Below are positions 10,522-19,800 of a stretch of 64,000 nucleotides of DNA, in pieces (positions within the stretch are counted from its first letter, which is position 1; each line of letters opens with the position of its first letter). The stretch comes from Bemisia tabaci (Eukaryota; Arthropoda; Insecta; Hemiptera; Aleyrodidae), in NCBI RefSeq assembly GCF_918797505.1, contig NC_092802.1, positions 12,543,480 through 12,607,479 of the forward strand, read 5' to 3'. The translations under genes and the position numbers were made by a program. The notes under the pieces are model-generated. The model was not told the origin of the DNA, searched no databases, and saw only the letters and a list, made by a program, of their open reading frames with translations.

Positions 10522-10670
10522 AGTCGCTTTATACTGAGAGTAAAGACAGTATACTATTCCATCGCTGATTGGTTCCCGTATTTTGGGCCTCCTCAGCGTC
10601 ACAAACGGGCATAAAAATTACATTTTCACCAATAAAATTGCGAAAATTATAAACTGAGGTGGACCGGGGA
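10522..10670 (-). mobile_element. AGTCCC-family MITE, truncated copy
   Basis: AGTCGCTTTATACTGAGAG at the left end, then sequence matching the reverse complement of the right part of the complete copy at 60323-60628 (GATTGGTTCCCGTATTTTGG, GTCACAAACGGGCATAAA). The distal half is missing. Confidence 0.8.
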
Positions 10671-11689
10671 ACGGCAGGTTGACTTTCTATTTACTATCAT
10701 TTGTAAATAAAAGGCCACATTTTGCTGTTTCTGTTATAGTGCATAATATGTATGCAATTCTACGCTTTTACATACACATACATAGAGCCGCTTTTATAAC
10801 GCAGCCTCGCGCTCTGCGACGCCCAATGGTCATTGCCCCCGCCATTCTACACTTTTAACTTGCAATTAACAGACTGTGATTTCGAGACTTCTGAAAGTTG
10901 AAAATGAAATAAAAATTATTTAAAAATACGCTGCCGCGCACTCATTCCACGGTTAAAATTTTGAGATTTTTAATATTTAACCCCCCTCCTACACCTCCTA
11001 AAATAAAAAATGAAAAATCAAAGACGGAGAGATAGTCCACCCACCAAAATTACAATTTTGCAATTTTTAATCTTTCCACTCCCACTCCCCCCCCCCCCAT
11101 GTAAAAAGGAAAAAATCTTCGAAATTTATGGACGGAAAAATAGTCCGATGGAAGACGAAATCCTAGCACCGCAACGGAAAGCTCTCACCTGTGGCGTCGA
11201 AAAGGGAGGAAAAAATTCTGAGACGTTCTCTTCGCGATACGGGACAGAGGGCGTCAGGAGGGGGCGGGGTTGTGGGGGGGAATGCGGGGGAGGTTACTCC
11301 CTTTGATAAGGGGCCGTAGACCTTTACCGATGTGCCCTGTGCGATTGCGGCGGCCGCTTCGCTCGCTCTATCTGCTCGCCCTTCACTTCCGGGACTTCGC
11401 CCCATGTTGCCAGCTCTCTCATTTGTTTACGCGACACTCGTTTATTGCGGGGATTTTTCGATGAGATCCGGCAGCGTTTTATCAACTTAGGAACAGCGCC
11501 GCGATCCAGACGTTGCTGGATTAAGCGCGAAAACCCGTCGGCGCCCGGAAAGAAACCTTTTTCCGAGGCCTTTTTTCCAGGCTCGGAAGAATCTGCTCAG
11601 ACATTAGGCGCAGTGCCAAGCCTCCATGCAGCTTCGAAAAATTAGAGTCGAGAGAATTTTTTCGGGTGGAAAGAGGTTAGGGATCAGGT
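10671..11689. other. Unassigned, partly GC-rich sequence
   Basis: It has C-rich and G-rich simple stretches (11085-11100, 11250-11290). Open frames at 11010-11645 follow GC content on both strands. No protein family is recognised and no intron/exon logic seen. Confidence 0.4.
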
Positions 11690-11939
11690 GGATTGCTTTT
11701 GCAAAAAAGGAACCACGATCATTCCAATATCTCTAGATTGTACAATTTTATTTACCTTGCACATATAGACCGGTCATCTGAGTAAATTTTATCTTCACTA
11801 CCAATAAACTATGCATTCAAGGCGAAAATTACCCATGCAAAAATGTGTTGCATGATTCCAGACTTATAACTGCGAAGAATGTAAGTTGCACAATCCCAGC
11901 AACATTGGAATGCTATTTCCTTTTTGCAAAATGTAATCC
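11690..11939. mobile_element. GGATTG-family MITE, diverged copy
   Basis: GGATTGCTTTTGCAAAAAAG at the left and TTTTTGCAAAATGTAATCC at the right. Internal arms ACAATTTTATT / GTTGCACAATC are diverged. The flanks AGGT and GGGT differ at one base, consistent with a 4-bp TSD. Confidence 0.82.
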
Positions 11940-11946
11940 GGGTGAG

Positions 11947-12224
11947 CTACGCTGAAAAAGAATGTGGCAAATTTTACAGAAAAATTCTATCATCAGTCCG
12001 TTTGATTTTTGATTAGGGTGATATTGTAAGGTAAAGATAGCCAGACATGTGATATCATTTGACCTAATCTTGGTCTCGCATTACCGCAACGCATTTAACA
12101 ATATGATGGCAAATGGTACCACATGTCTGGTTATCTTTACCTTACAATATCACTCTATCGAAAATCAAACGGACTGATGATAGAATTATCTGTAAAATTT
12201 GCCACATTATTTTTTCCAGCATAG
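11947..12224. mobile_element. Palindromic MITE (GCTGAAAAAG family)
   Basis: The arms CTACGCTGAAAAAG, AATGTGGCAAATTTTACAG and GGTAAAGATAGCCAGACATG at the left match the inverted CATGTCTGGTTATCTTTACC, CTGTAAAATTTGCCACATT and CCAGCATAG at the right. The loop is about 60 bp. A diverged one-arm relative sits at about 22705-22830. Confidence 0.88.
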
Positions 12225-12232
12225 TTCGCCTG

Positions 12233-12740
12233 AATGGAGATGTTGCATGTGTGAGGAATTTGCGATTTGACTGTTGATTCTTACGTAAAAGTTCGCGAAA
12301 AACACGATGGTCCCACTGGTTTTCTCTGAAATCATCTCCCAAGCTTAAACAAAGCTCTCAAGTTGAAGCCAAAATGGAGGGGATATCCCACGCTATCCTG
12401 AGAGTCCACCTCTACACCAAGACAAACTCTCCATGCAAAGATAGGGAGCAAGTACATTAGCAGTGTTGCCGTGTTTTCAGTTGTGGAGTCCCCAAATAAA
12501 GTGGCAGCCCTGTCAATGTATTTGCTCCCTATCTTTGCATGGAGACTTTGTCTTGATGTAGAGGTGGACTCTGAGGATAGCGTGGGATATCCCCTCTATT
12601 TGGGCCTCAACTTGAGAGCTTTTTTTGAGCTTGGGAGTTGATTTCAGAGAAAATCAGTGGCACCATCGTGTTTTGCGCGAACTTTTACTTATGAAACTAT
12701 AGTCAAATCGCAAATTCCTCACACATGCAACATCTCCATT
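12233..12740. mobile_element. Long (508-bp) AATGGAGATG hairpin element, copy 1
   Basis: Arms of roughly 200 bp or more fold back: AATGGAGATGTTGCATGTGT pairs with ACACATGCAACATCTCCATT, and CTCCATGCAAAGATAGGGAG pairs with CTCCCTATCTTTGCATGGAG. The loop carries AAATAAAGTGGCAGCC. Copies 2 and 3 are at 36010 and 43093. Transcription would give a long double-stranded RNA. Confidence 0.92.
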
Positions 12741-13238
12741 ACAATTTTGCGGAAAGGAGGGGATATTCATGGGTTTTAATGAGGGCCGGTTGCACTGTGG
12801 CAGAGACTTGGCAACGCGGGAGGAAAGCGAGTTGTGGGTGTGCACCGCGCGCTGAAACGCGGAAATTGAAGTCCCTGCAAGCAAACGTGCCGCAGCTATC
12901 AGCGCCCGATCCTGATCCTTGATTCGCCGCGCGGCGCGGCGGGCGGGCAGCCTTTTGTTTAATCGAATCACTCTCCCCATCATATAGAAGGTATCTCGAT
13001 GACCCATATTTCTGACCCTCCGCTGCGCTCAAGATAAAAGGCTCCGAGGAATCGGTTACTGGCTACGCGTCTAACAGCGTATTTTACGCGTAGTATCTTG
13101 TCTGACCTATACTTCGAAAGTTAAAAGCGAAATAGAAGCATGAGCTTTGCGTAACCGCTCACTGGGAAAGTTCCGATTTTTTGGGAATGTCAGATTTGAA
13201 CGGGTAGTGACTAATTTAAAGGATTATCATGGAGCTGG
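12741..13238. other. Unassigned sequence
   Basis: It includes a short GC-rich stretch (CGCCGCGCGGCGCGGCGGGC, about 12922-12941). No gene or repeat family recognised. Confidence 0.4.
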
Positions 13239-13275
13239 AGTCCCTTTATAAGGTAAGTGTGCCAGTTTTGGGCAC

Positions 13276-13297
13276 TGCACCAGTTAATGGCACCCTC
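13276..13297 (+). repeat. Subterminal inverted repeat, left
   Basis: The first 20 bases read TGCACCAGTTAATGGCACCC. It matches the reverse complement of 17530-17551 at 19 of 22 positions. It is a likely transposase-binding site by analogy with other pogo elements (inference). Confidence 0.75.
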
Positions 13298-13490
13298 AGC
13301 GAAAATATGTAATTAATAAGCCATGGGTTACCTTTGTGGCAAAGAAAAAATTGTTTCAAAAATATCCACCAGATAGCAGTTCAAAACAACAACAGCTGAC
13401 AGTTCCAGCAAGGAGGAGGAAGAAGAAGAAAAATAAACAATCCTAAGGAAGTCAGGTGCTGAGAAAAAGTGTGGTTTCCTTAAGTTTCAG

Positions 13491-14019
13491 GTAAGCTAAC
13501 TCAAGCTCTAAATCATTTTTCTTATTTTTTTCCATTGAACCTGTTGTGCTGAAAACTTTTTGAACCAGTATTAGTGATATTTTGAATCTAATTCTACTAA
13601 TTTAATGAGCTAAAATTGATTTTCAGCATTAAAAACAGGGGTGCCCCGAAGTGGTACAATCATTTGCAGCTAATTCCAGTCAATGGCATGGGTGCCCATT
13701 AGTGGTTCCATGGAGTTTTTTGAGCGAGCCGATGAATGGCACCCTTGTTACAAACTTTTCCTTTTCAAAAGTTTCGGACTATTGATGAATATTTGCCTGT
13801 GTTTTTTACATTTTTGACTTAAAATACAAAAATACTTGAATTATGAAACAAACAGAGTCATCTCAATGTTGAATTAACTCCGATACACCTCAACTTAAAT
13901 TTGGGATAACCGCATTTTTAACTAAAATACACATTACTTCACCAGGATTTTAAATTTAAATATTCTTTTAACGATTTAAACTCGCCAACTGAATTGATTG
14001 CTAAATTTCCTCTTTGTAG
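13491..14019 (+). other. Predicted 5'UTR intron of the transposase gene
   Basis: TTTCAG|GTAAGC at 13490/13491 is a strong donor. A pyrimidine-rich tract ending TTTCCTCTTTGTAG lies at 14006-14019, nine bases before the ATG (an alternative AG is at 14025-14026). The pair would place the coding region in a single exon behind a short untranslated leader. This is inferred from splice consensus only. Confidence 0.5.
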
Positions 14020-14028
14020 ATTGCAGTC

Positions 14029-16839
14029 ATGGTCAAAGCCAAGAAGAAATCTAAGGCTAAGGCGAAAGTACGGAAAGTTGTCAAGAGGCCAAAGTTCATG
14101 TATAAAGCGTCTGACATGCAGGATGCAATGGATAGTGTTAGAGGAGCTGCAGATGGAATACGCATGAGCTGCAAAGCAGCTGCAAAGAAGTTTAAAGTAC
14201 CGCGGTCGACTCTACAGAGAAAACTGAAAGATTCCGGCTCCGCAGAGGATAGAAAGGTCGGCCCAGAAGCAGTGTTGGGAAGAACAAATGAGGAGACGCT
14301 AGTGCAGTGGGCCTTGCATTTATCTGCGATGGGATTTCCAGCAACGAAAACACAGCTTCTGGATAGTGTCGCGCGTTTGGTGAGGTATGGTAAAATTAAT
14401 GTCCCGTTCAAAAATGACCGTCCAGGCAGAAAATGGTATGCCTCTTTTCTTAAACGTCATCCAATATTAGCGGAGAGGACTTCACAAAATCTCACAAGAT
14501 CTCGTGCAAATGTCACGAAAGAAGATCTAATTCAGTGGAGCGTCAAAGTTGAGACGTATTTGAAAAGGAAAGATCTATTTAACATCCTAAAAGATCCAAC
14601 TAGAGTCTTCAACGCAGATGAGTTTGCGCTATTTTTGAGTCCCAAGCCAGGGTGTGTTCTAGCCAAAAAAGGTGATAAAAATGTGTATTCTGTAGTGAAT
14701 GGAGATGAAAAAGAGAACCTAACAGTGATGATGGGAGGAAATGCTTCTGGTGCGCTGCTACCTCCACTGGTTGTTTTTCAATATCAGAGGGTACCTGATT
14801 CCATCGCCAATTCAGTGCCAGATGATTGGGTGATAGGTCGTTCAGAAACAGGCTGGATGACTTGTCCAGTTTTCTATGAGTACATAGCTAACTCAGTTGT
14901 CCCTTGGCTTGAGACTAATAAGATAAAGCGCCCTGTGTTATTCTTCTTGGACGGCCACGCTTCCCATCTCTCTCTATATGCCTCTGAATTGTGTACAGAA
15001 AATGGAATTGAACTGATTGCCCTGCACCCTAATTCGACCCACCTTACGCAGCCAATGGATGTGGCGGTATTTCATGCTTTGAAAGATGTCGGGAAGGAAT
15101 CAGTAATTGAATGGCGTCTCGAAAATAGCGGCAAAGAATTAAAAAAAGATAATTTCTGTCCGCTCCTTGAACGAGTTATAGAGGAAGTTATGTATCCAGA
15201 AATATTACAAAATGGGTTTGCCAAATGTGGTCTTGTACCATGGAACGTTAATGCAGTTGACTTTTCCAAAATGCGGGGGATCCCTGAATCGGAAACAAGC
15301 TCAGAACCCTATGCTCTGCGAAATGTAAAAATAACAATCAGCTCAATCGAATCTGCAATTGGTGACCTTAAAGTCAAAGAGTTCCGAAAGAATTTGGAGG
15401 CAATGACTGAAAAGTTATCTTTGCCCCCAGAGGACATTAATTTATTTCAGCTTTGGTCAAGTTTCAACAAGAAGTTGGATCAACTGATGACGGCTCAAAA
15501 GAGTTTGGATGAGAAACGTGAAGAAGCAAGGTCGAAGGCAAAATTGAAAGCAGAGGCAAAAGCAAAGTCAAAAGCGAATAAAGCTTCCATTACAAGAGCA
15601 AGTTCTAACCACTCATCCAATGTTTCATCAGATTTGGATATCAGCGTTTTGCCAATCGAAATGAACTTAAATTCTTTTCCAACTGATATGAATCCTTTCG
15701 ATTCACCTACTTCAATAAATTCAGTAAACACTTCAACTTCCAAGGTTCCAGATGCTGAGGATTTATCTCTTCTCAACGAATTGATGGAGGGAACCTTAGA
15801 GGAAGATCTGATGACTTTAATAACAGCACCAGACAAAGTTCGGTCAGTTGACGTCGAGATCAATGAGCAGCAGATTGACTTATCAAAACCAAACAATGAA
15901 GGTAGTATGTCCAAAAATGATTTGGCCGAGTCAAGCACGAGCATTTTACCCATCAGCAATTTGTCCGATCCAAGCACAAGCAATGAGCCCAGTATTGACT
16001 TGTTTAAGCCAAGCACAAGCAATGAGCCAATGAATGACTTGAACAAGCCAAGCACAAATAAAACAGCTGACAATGATTTGTCAAAGATGCACGAAGCTAT
16101 TATAGAAGTATCAGAGAAAAGCCGTGGAAAAGAAAATGAGAACGCCAACAATTTTGAACAAAATTCAACAAACAAGGTCAATCATTTTCATAAAAATATT
16201 CCTTCTCCGTTCAAGAAGGCTCTTTTTTGGCCTGAAACGGTAAAGAAAAAAAACCAAAAGAAAAATAGAAGCAGTGAATTCATGCCATCAGCAATAACAT
16301 CGACCCCTTGGAAAAAGTACTGGCAAAATAAGAAACAAAAAAAAGAAGATGAAGAAAAAGCTAAAGAAGAAAGAAAAGCAATCAGAGAAGCAAAAAAGAG
16401 AGAAAAAGAAATGAAACAGAAGGAAAAAGAAGCCGAAAAGGCTGTACCAAAAAAGAAACCGAAATCAAAACCACGTCGTCAATTATTTATCGAATCAAGT
16501 TCTAGCGATGAAAATTCGGACACCATAGATTCACCTGATTCTCCTTCAACTGTTCCAGAAGCTGTTGAAACATTAGCGCTTAGTGACTTGAAGAAAAATG
16601 TATATGTCATATTTGTTTATGAAGGTGAATATTTTCCGGGCGTTATTTTGGAAACAACTCAAACTGGAGCGAAGGTCAGTGCTATGACCATGGCTGGTCC
16701 AGATGGATGGCGATGGCCCGAGAAAGAGGATACGTTTCATTATGATCTAACAGACATTAAAGAAGTTATTGAACCCCCAACTATTCGCAACAGCAGAGGT
16801 GTTAGTTGCGTTCCAGAAATGAGGAAATATCGCGTTTAA
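14029..16839 (+). CDS. pogo/Tigger-family DDE transposase with C-terminal SH3/Tudor-like module
   Basis: An intact 936-codon ORF encoding a cut-and-paste transposase expected to act in the nucleus on the ends of its own element. Residues 1-26 are very basic. Residues about 28-66 form a Psq-type helix-turn-helix (CKAAAKKFKVPRSTLQRKLK), and about 80-155 a CENP-B/Tc5-type second DNA-binding unit (RPGRKWYASFLKRHP). The DDE_1 catalytic core spans about 180-420 with D197 (FNADEF), D308 (FFLDGHASH) and D344 (TQPMDVAVF), giving DD35D spacing. Beyond the core come Ser/Thr/Asn-rich repeats (PSTSNEP at about 655-680), the motif SPFKKALFWPE, a Lys/Glu-rich coiled coil at about 765-830, an acidic serine stretch, and a terminal domain at about 854-918 (VYEGEYFPGVI, GWRWPEKED, DIKEVIEPP). 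No frameshift or stop interrupts it, so it could be active or only recently silent. Jerky/Tigger-derived host genes are an alternative, but the flanking TA duplication favours a mobile copy. Confidence 0.9.
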   Translation: MVKAKKKSKAKAKVRKVVKRPKFMYKASDMQDAMDSVRGAADGIRMSCKAAAKKFKVPRSTLQRKLKDSGSAEDRKVGPEAVLGRTNEETLVQWALHLSAMGFPATKTQLLDSVARLVRYGKINVPFKNDRPGRKWYASFLKRHPILAERTSQNLTRSRANVTKEDLIQWSVKVETYLKRKDLFNILKDPTRVFNADEFALFLSPKPGCVLAKKGDKNVYSVVNGDEKENLTVMMGGNASGALLPPLVVFQYQRVPDSIANSVPDDWVIGRSETGWMTCPVFYEYIANSVVPWLETNKIKRPVLFFLDGHASHLSLYASELCTENGIELIALHPNSTHLTQPMDVAVFHALKDVGKESVIEWRLENSGKELKKDNFCPLLERVIEEVMYPEILQNGFAKCGLVPWNVNAVDFSKMRGIPESETSSEPYALRNVKITISSIESAIGDLKVKEFRKNLEAMTEKLSLPPEDINLFQLWSSFNKKLDQLMTAQKSLDEKREEARSKAKLKAEAKAKSKANKASITRASSNHSSNVSSDLDISVLPIEMNLNSFPTDMNPFDSPTSINSVNTSTSKVPDAEDLSLLNELMEGTLEEDLMTLITAPDKVRSVDVEINEQQIDLSKPNNEGSMSKNDLAESSTSILPISNLSDPSTSNEPSIDLFKPSTSNEPMNDLNKPSTNKTADNDLSKMHEAIIEVSEKSRGKENENANNFEQNSTNKVNHFHKNIPSPFKKALFWPETVKKKNQKKNRSSEFMPSAITSTPWKKYWQNKKQKKEDEEKAKEERKAIREAKKREKEMKQKEKEAEKAVPKKKPKSKPRRQLFIESSSSDENSDTIDSPDSPSTVPEAVETLALSDLKKNVYVIFVYEGEYFPGVILETTQTGAKVSAMTMAGPDGWRWPEKEDTFHYDLTDIKEVIEPPTIRNSRGVSCVPEMRKYRV

Positions 16840-17529
16840 TTTTTTCCTAAGTAGGTCTAACTTTTTTTTGGTTTTTTTGTGATATTTAAGTTACCATAAT
16901 GGTCTCTCATAACTTACTTACTGAGTTCTGTTAAAAAGTAATTTTGCCAAATACACTTATTATTTTGGTTCTATATGTTCCAGTCATTACATTTAAGAAA
17001 GGTTATAACTAAATAATGCACCTGAGACTGATTGCAAGTATATTTTTAAAAGCTAAGTAGGTAGTAAAACTGCAATATTATAGAAAATTCTTGATAAATA
17101 TGTTTACTTAGTTGGTTTATTTTAAGAAGTTTCAATGTTCCTTTTGATATGAGATTGTTGAAAGTAATGAATTACTCATGGTTTACTTCAGGATTTTTGT
17201 ATTCAAAGAGTTTATTCTGTTCCACTGTGCATTTCATTTAATTTTTTTGCTGTTTCTTATTTTTGATACATTAAAAAGTTTTAAACAAATTCAATTTTCT
17301 TCAATTTAAAATGTCCTACCTCCTAAAAAAATCCATTCTGAGGGAAAGTTAATTCATGCAGAACGTACAAACTCAGGTGAAGAAAGAGTTTTAAGATACA
17401 TTTAAAACAACCTGTTTTGTTTTGAATTTCACGACCGAATTCATTGCCTAACTGTAAAATTTCAATGGAAAAAAACAATCTGGGTTCCATGACTTAGGGT
17501 CCTTTTTCGAGTGAAAGTAAAAATCTTCA
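16840..17529 (+). other. 3' noncoding part of the pogo-like element
   Basis: AT-rich sequence after the TAA stop, with no further ORF. No clear AATAAA was found before the element end; ATTAAA near 17271 is the best candidate polyadenylation signal. Confidence 0.4.
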
Positions 17530-17551
17530 GGGGGTGCCATGAACTGGGGCA
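17530..17551 (-). repeat. Subterminal inverted repeat, right
   Basis: Reads GGGGGTGCCATGAACTGGGG and CA on the + strand, the inverse of 13276-13297. It is followed by two tandem TCACTGGTGCAT motifs at about 17563-17605. Confidence 0.75.
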
Positions 17552-18153
17552 GTTGGATGTCAATCACTGGTGCATAGGTGTCATTCACTGGTGCATCATG
17601 AATTTTTTCATTAAAACCAGTTATTTTAACATTTATTTTTAAGATTAAAACGAATTTTGGTTTTATTCACAAATTAGAAAAGATTTGCTGAAGATTGATT
17701 GCAAAAACTTAAAGATTCATCAAGTTTTGAAATTATGAGAACTAATCAAAGTCAACCTACTGAGATTTAAGACAACACCTTCTCATGGAGTCACAAACGG
17801 GAATAAAGATTACACTAATTGAACGATTTTCGTAATCTTTGATCGGCTCATTCTCAAATTCCTTTCTCCGTTCCTTCTCTCATTCCGCTTGTGCCTTATC
17901 GAACCGTTCATTCCTCGGTCCATTCCAGATTATACTTGCAATTGGTGAAAATGTAATCTTCATCCCCGTTTGTGACATTGTGGAGGCCTAAAATACGGTA
18001 ACCAATCAGAAATGGATTCACATTGTCTTAACTCTCAGTATTAAGGGACTCTTCATGGAACTTGTGATAACTCATGGAGCGAGAGGCAGCGCTACCTGGT
18101 GAGGAATCTCGTCCCTAGACCACACAGAATCACCGTAAGGAGTGCCTAATGTG

Positions 18154-18427
18154 CTGGTTACACGCTCAAATTTCCATCAGTTTCCGATCAAATGGTGACT
18201 GGTGCGTACCATCTACCATCAAATTTCTGCGGCCTGCAAAAATTTGATGGTAGATGATGGAACTGCGGGGCTCATCCTTCATCTGATTTCCACAATACGT
18301 GCTTATTTCATGCTTATTTCAATCAACACGCTGTTTCAATTAACACTCATCAATCTAGATAACCCTCGACCGCCATCTTGGTCATCATTTTGATCGGAAT
18401 TTGACGGAAATTTGAGCGTGTAACCAG
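18154..18427. mobile_element. Palindromic MITE (CTGGTTACACG family)
   Basis: CTGGTTACACGCTCAAATTT at the left is answered by AAATTTGAGCGTGTAACCAG at the right, a perfect 20-bp terminal repeat. Further inverted pairing occurs around GATCAAAT / ATTTTGATC. Confidence 0.88.
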
Positions 18428-18443
18428 GCCATAATGATAATAA

Positions 18444-18853
18444 TTAGAGTACCTATATTGAGAGAGTATGGCCACTGGGCCCCATGGAGAGGCTTAGGAC
18501 CCAAAAATGGCGGTGCTTTGTTTTGGTTTTTGTGGATGGGAGGGGGGTCATTGCCAACTTTTGACGGTTATCACCGACCGCACTTGCTGCCAACCTTACT
18601 ACATCTAAGATAATTTTTCTCAAAAATTGCACACGATTAGCCTTAAAAATATGTAAAGAAGTCGCAATAGTGCAGTTGAGTAAATTTCTCGTCACGATAA
18701 GCAAAGAAAACTACATTTTGAGTCATTTTGCATTACATTAATTTATGGCGTCCGCCATTTTTGGGTCCTAGGGGCTCCATTTAGCCTAAGATGGCTGAGC
18801 CAATCAGAGGTGGTAACCTCAGTGGCCATACTCTCTCAATATAGGTACTCTAA
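18444..18853. mobile_element. Palindromic MITE (TTAGAGTACC family) next to the HR3 zinc-finger exon
   Basis: A perfect 34-bp inverted repeat: TTAGAGTACCTATATTGAGA at the left, TCTCAATATAGGTACTCTAA at the right, and GTATGGCCACTG / CAGTGGCCATAC inside. Subterminal CCCAAAAATGGCGG / CCGCCATTTTTGGG is inverted too. It lies in (TAA)n, which hides the TSD. Its right edge is 31 bp from the HR3 splice donor, inside the intron. Confidence 0.92.
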
Positions 18854-18884
18854 TAATAATAATAAGAGGAATGTGGGGACTCAC

Positions 18885-19112
18885 CATCTCGGGACATGCC
18901 CAGCCGAAGACATTTCTGAAGGCGACAGTACTGACATCGGTTGCGATTGACTCTATCGACGACGCAGTTCTTGTTGCGCGGACATTGGTAGTTGACGAGG
19001 GAGCTTTGGCTCCGCCGAAAAAAACCCTTGCAGCCTTCGCAAGTGATCACTCCATAGTGAACTCCGCTGCTTTTGTCGCCGCACACCTTACACGGGATTA
19101 TTTCAATCTGGG
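18885..19112 (-). CDS. HR3: HR3 (ROR-type nuclear receptor): DNA-binding-domain exon
   Basis: A 228-bp internal exon, read on the minus strand from 19112 to 18885. The acceptor is TGTTACAG| (AG at 19114-19113) and the donor GAGATG|GTGAGT (GT at 18884-18883), with phase 1 at both sides. It encodes [20 protein letters not shown], then the P-box [10 protein letters not shown] and the second finger CPRNKNC...CQYC, ending CLRLGMSRD. All eight zinc-binding cysteines are present. From family knowledge, [11 protein letters not shown] and [14 protein letters not shown] distinguish HR3/ROR from E75 and other receptors. HR3 is a nuclear ecdysone-inducible transcription factor that binds AGGTCA half-sites as a monomer. 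The next exon should begin by completing an alanine codon (AVKFGRM in known HR3 proteins) but was not found in 1-18884. Confidence 0.96.
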
Positions 19113-19483
19113 CTGTAACAGGCAACAAACATACAAACATTAGTCCACTGTCTCGTAACGTCGAAAGATATTGAACTCATTCATTCATATAAAAATTAAA
19201 TTGATTTATAATTCAAAAAAAAAGCTGTACCAAGTACGAGCCACTAGACAAGTGGACAAATACAAAATAAACTACTTAAAATGGGACTAAGTGGCGAGGC
19301 TCAGTAAATTTGAGATTCTGTTCAATTTTTCTTTTTTATTTCCGGTTCAAAATGCGCTTCCAATAGTTGCAAACGTCCCAGTTTTTACTTTTTTCCCCGG
19401 CCTTCACCCATTTCAAGTTGTTTAGTTTGTATTATCGTTTCGTGTCAATTAAGTTGTTATTTAAGAAGACAAACCAAGTTGTC

Positions 19484-19800
19484 TACTTTTTTTTTAATTT
19501 TGAAAAATTCTTATATTTTCCTGATTCTTCCTGATATTTTATAAAAAATTTCTGATTTTTTTTCATTTTGAAAATTCCTGATATTTTCATTTTGAAATAT
19601 CCTGATATTTTCCTGATTTTTCACGACTCCTGGCACGGTAGGCAAAACGCAGTAAGACTTTCTCCGCTGAGGAGATTCACGTAAGAAAAATTCCTGATAT
19701 AAAACGTCCGATTTTTCCGATTTTTCTGATATTTTCCTGATCGGCCAAAATTCCTGATATTTTCCGGTTTCTCCGGTTTTTCCTGATGCTAGACACTCTG
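19484..19800. mobile_element. CAGGGTGTCT-family MITE (CCTGATATTTTCC type), left end diverged
   Basis: Many TTCCTGATATTTTCCTG repeats, then the family landmarks CTCCTGGCACGGTAGGC and GATGCTAGACACTCTG at the right end. The left terminus is eroded. Better copies are at 26044 and 53654 with 5-bp TSDs. Confidence 0.75.

Larger units (their letters stand above)
13251..17757 (+). mobile_element. pogo/Tigger-like DNA transposon, 4507 bp, TA target duplication
   Basis: The boundaries follow from the interrupted MITE: the host reads ...CCTTTA TA | element | TA CTGAG.... The element starts AGGTAAGTGTGCC and ends AATCAAAGTCAACC, so terminal inversion is weak (GGT..A.T.TG at best). Better conserved are subterminal inverted copies of TGC.CCAGTT.ATGGCACCC at 13276-13297 (+) and 17530-17551 (inverted), with weaker relatives near 13650-13740 and 17555-17600 (TCACTGGTGCAT). 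It carries one complete transposase gene. TA duplication fits the Tc1/mariner/pogo superfamily. Confidence 0.88.
13239..18050. mobile_element. AGTCCC-family MITE split by the pogo-like element
   Basis: The left piece is 13239-13250 (AGTCCCTTTATA) and the right piece 17758-18050 (TACTGAGATTTAAGACAA ... ACTCTCAGTATTAAGGGACT). Removing 13251-17757 and one TA restores the sequence of the intact copy at 60323. The terminal repeat is about 28 bp. TCATGGA occurs close to both ends, but not symmetrically enough for a TSD call. Confidence 0.92.

Noticed and set aside
15495..16181. Minus-strand 228-codon frame inside the transposase gene
   Set aside because: It is exactly antisense to the Ser/Thr/Asn- and Lys-rich part of the transposase and mirrors its codon repeats.
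14029..16839. Domesticated host gene derived from a Tigger transposase
   Set aside because: The element is flanked by a TA duplication inside a MITE, has subterminal repeats on both sides and an intact catalytic triad. That is the state of a mobile copy, not of a domesticated gene.
13239..18050. TCATGGA as target duplication of the AGTCCC MITE
   Set aside because: The word lies 5 bp from one end and 2 bp from the other, and the copies at 10522 and 60323 show no comparable repeat.
18885..19112. Identification of the zinc-finger exon as E75 or another nuclear receptor
   Set aside because: The sequence before the first finger (QIEIIP) and the finger residues ([25 protein letters not shown]) fit HR3/ROR. 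E75 proteins differ at these positions.
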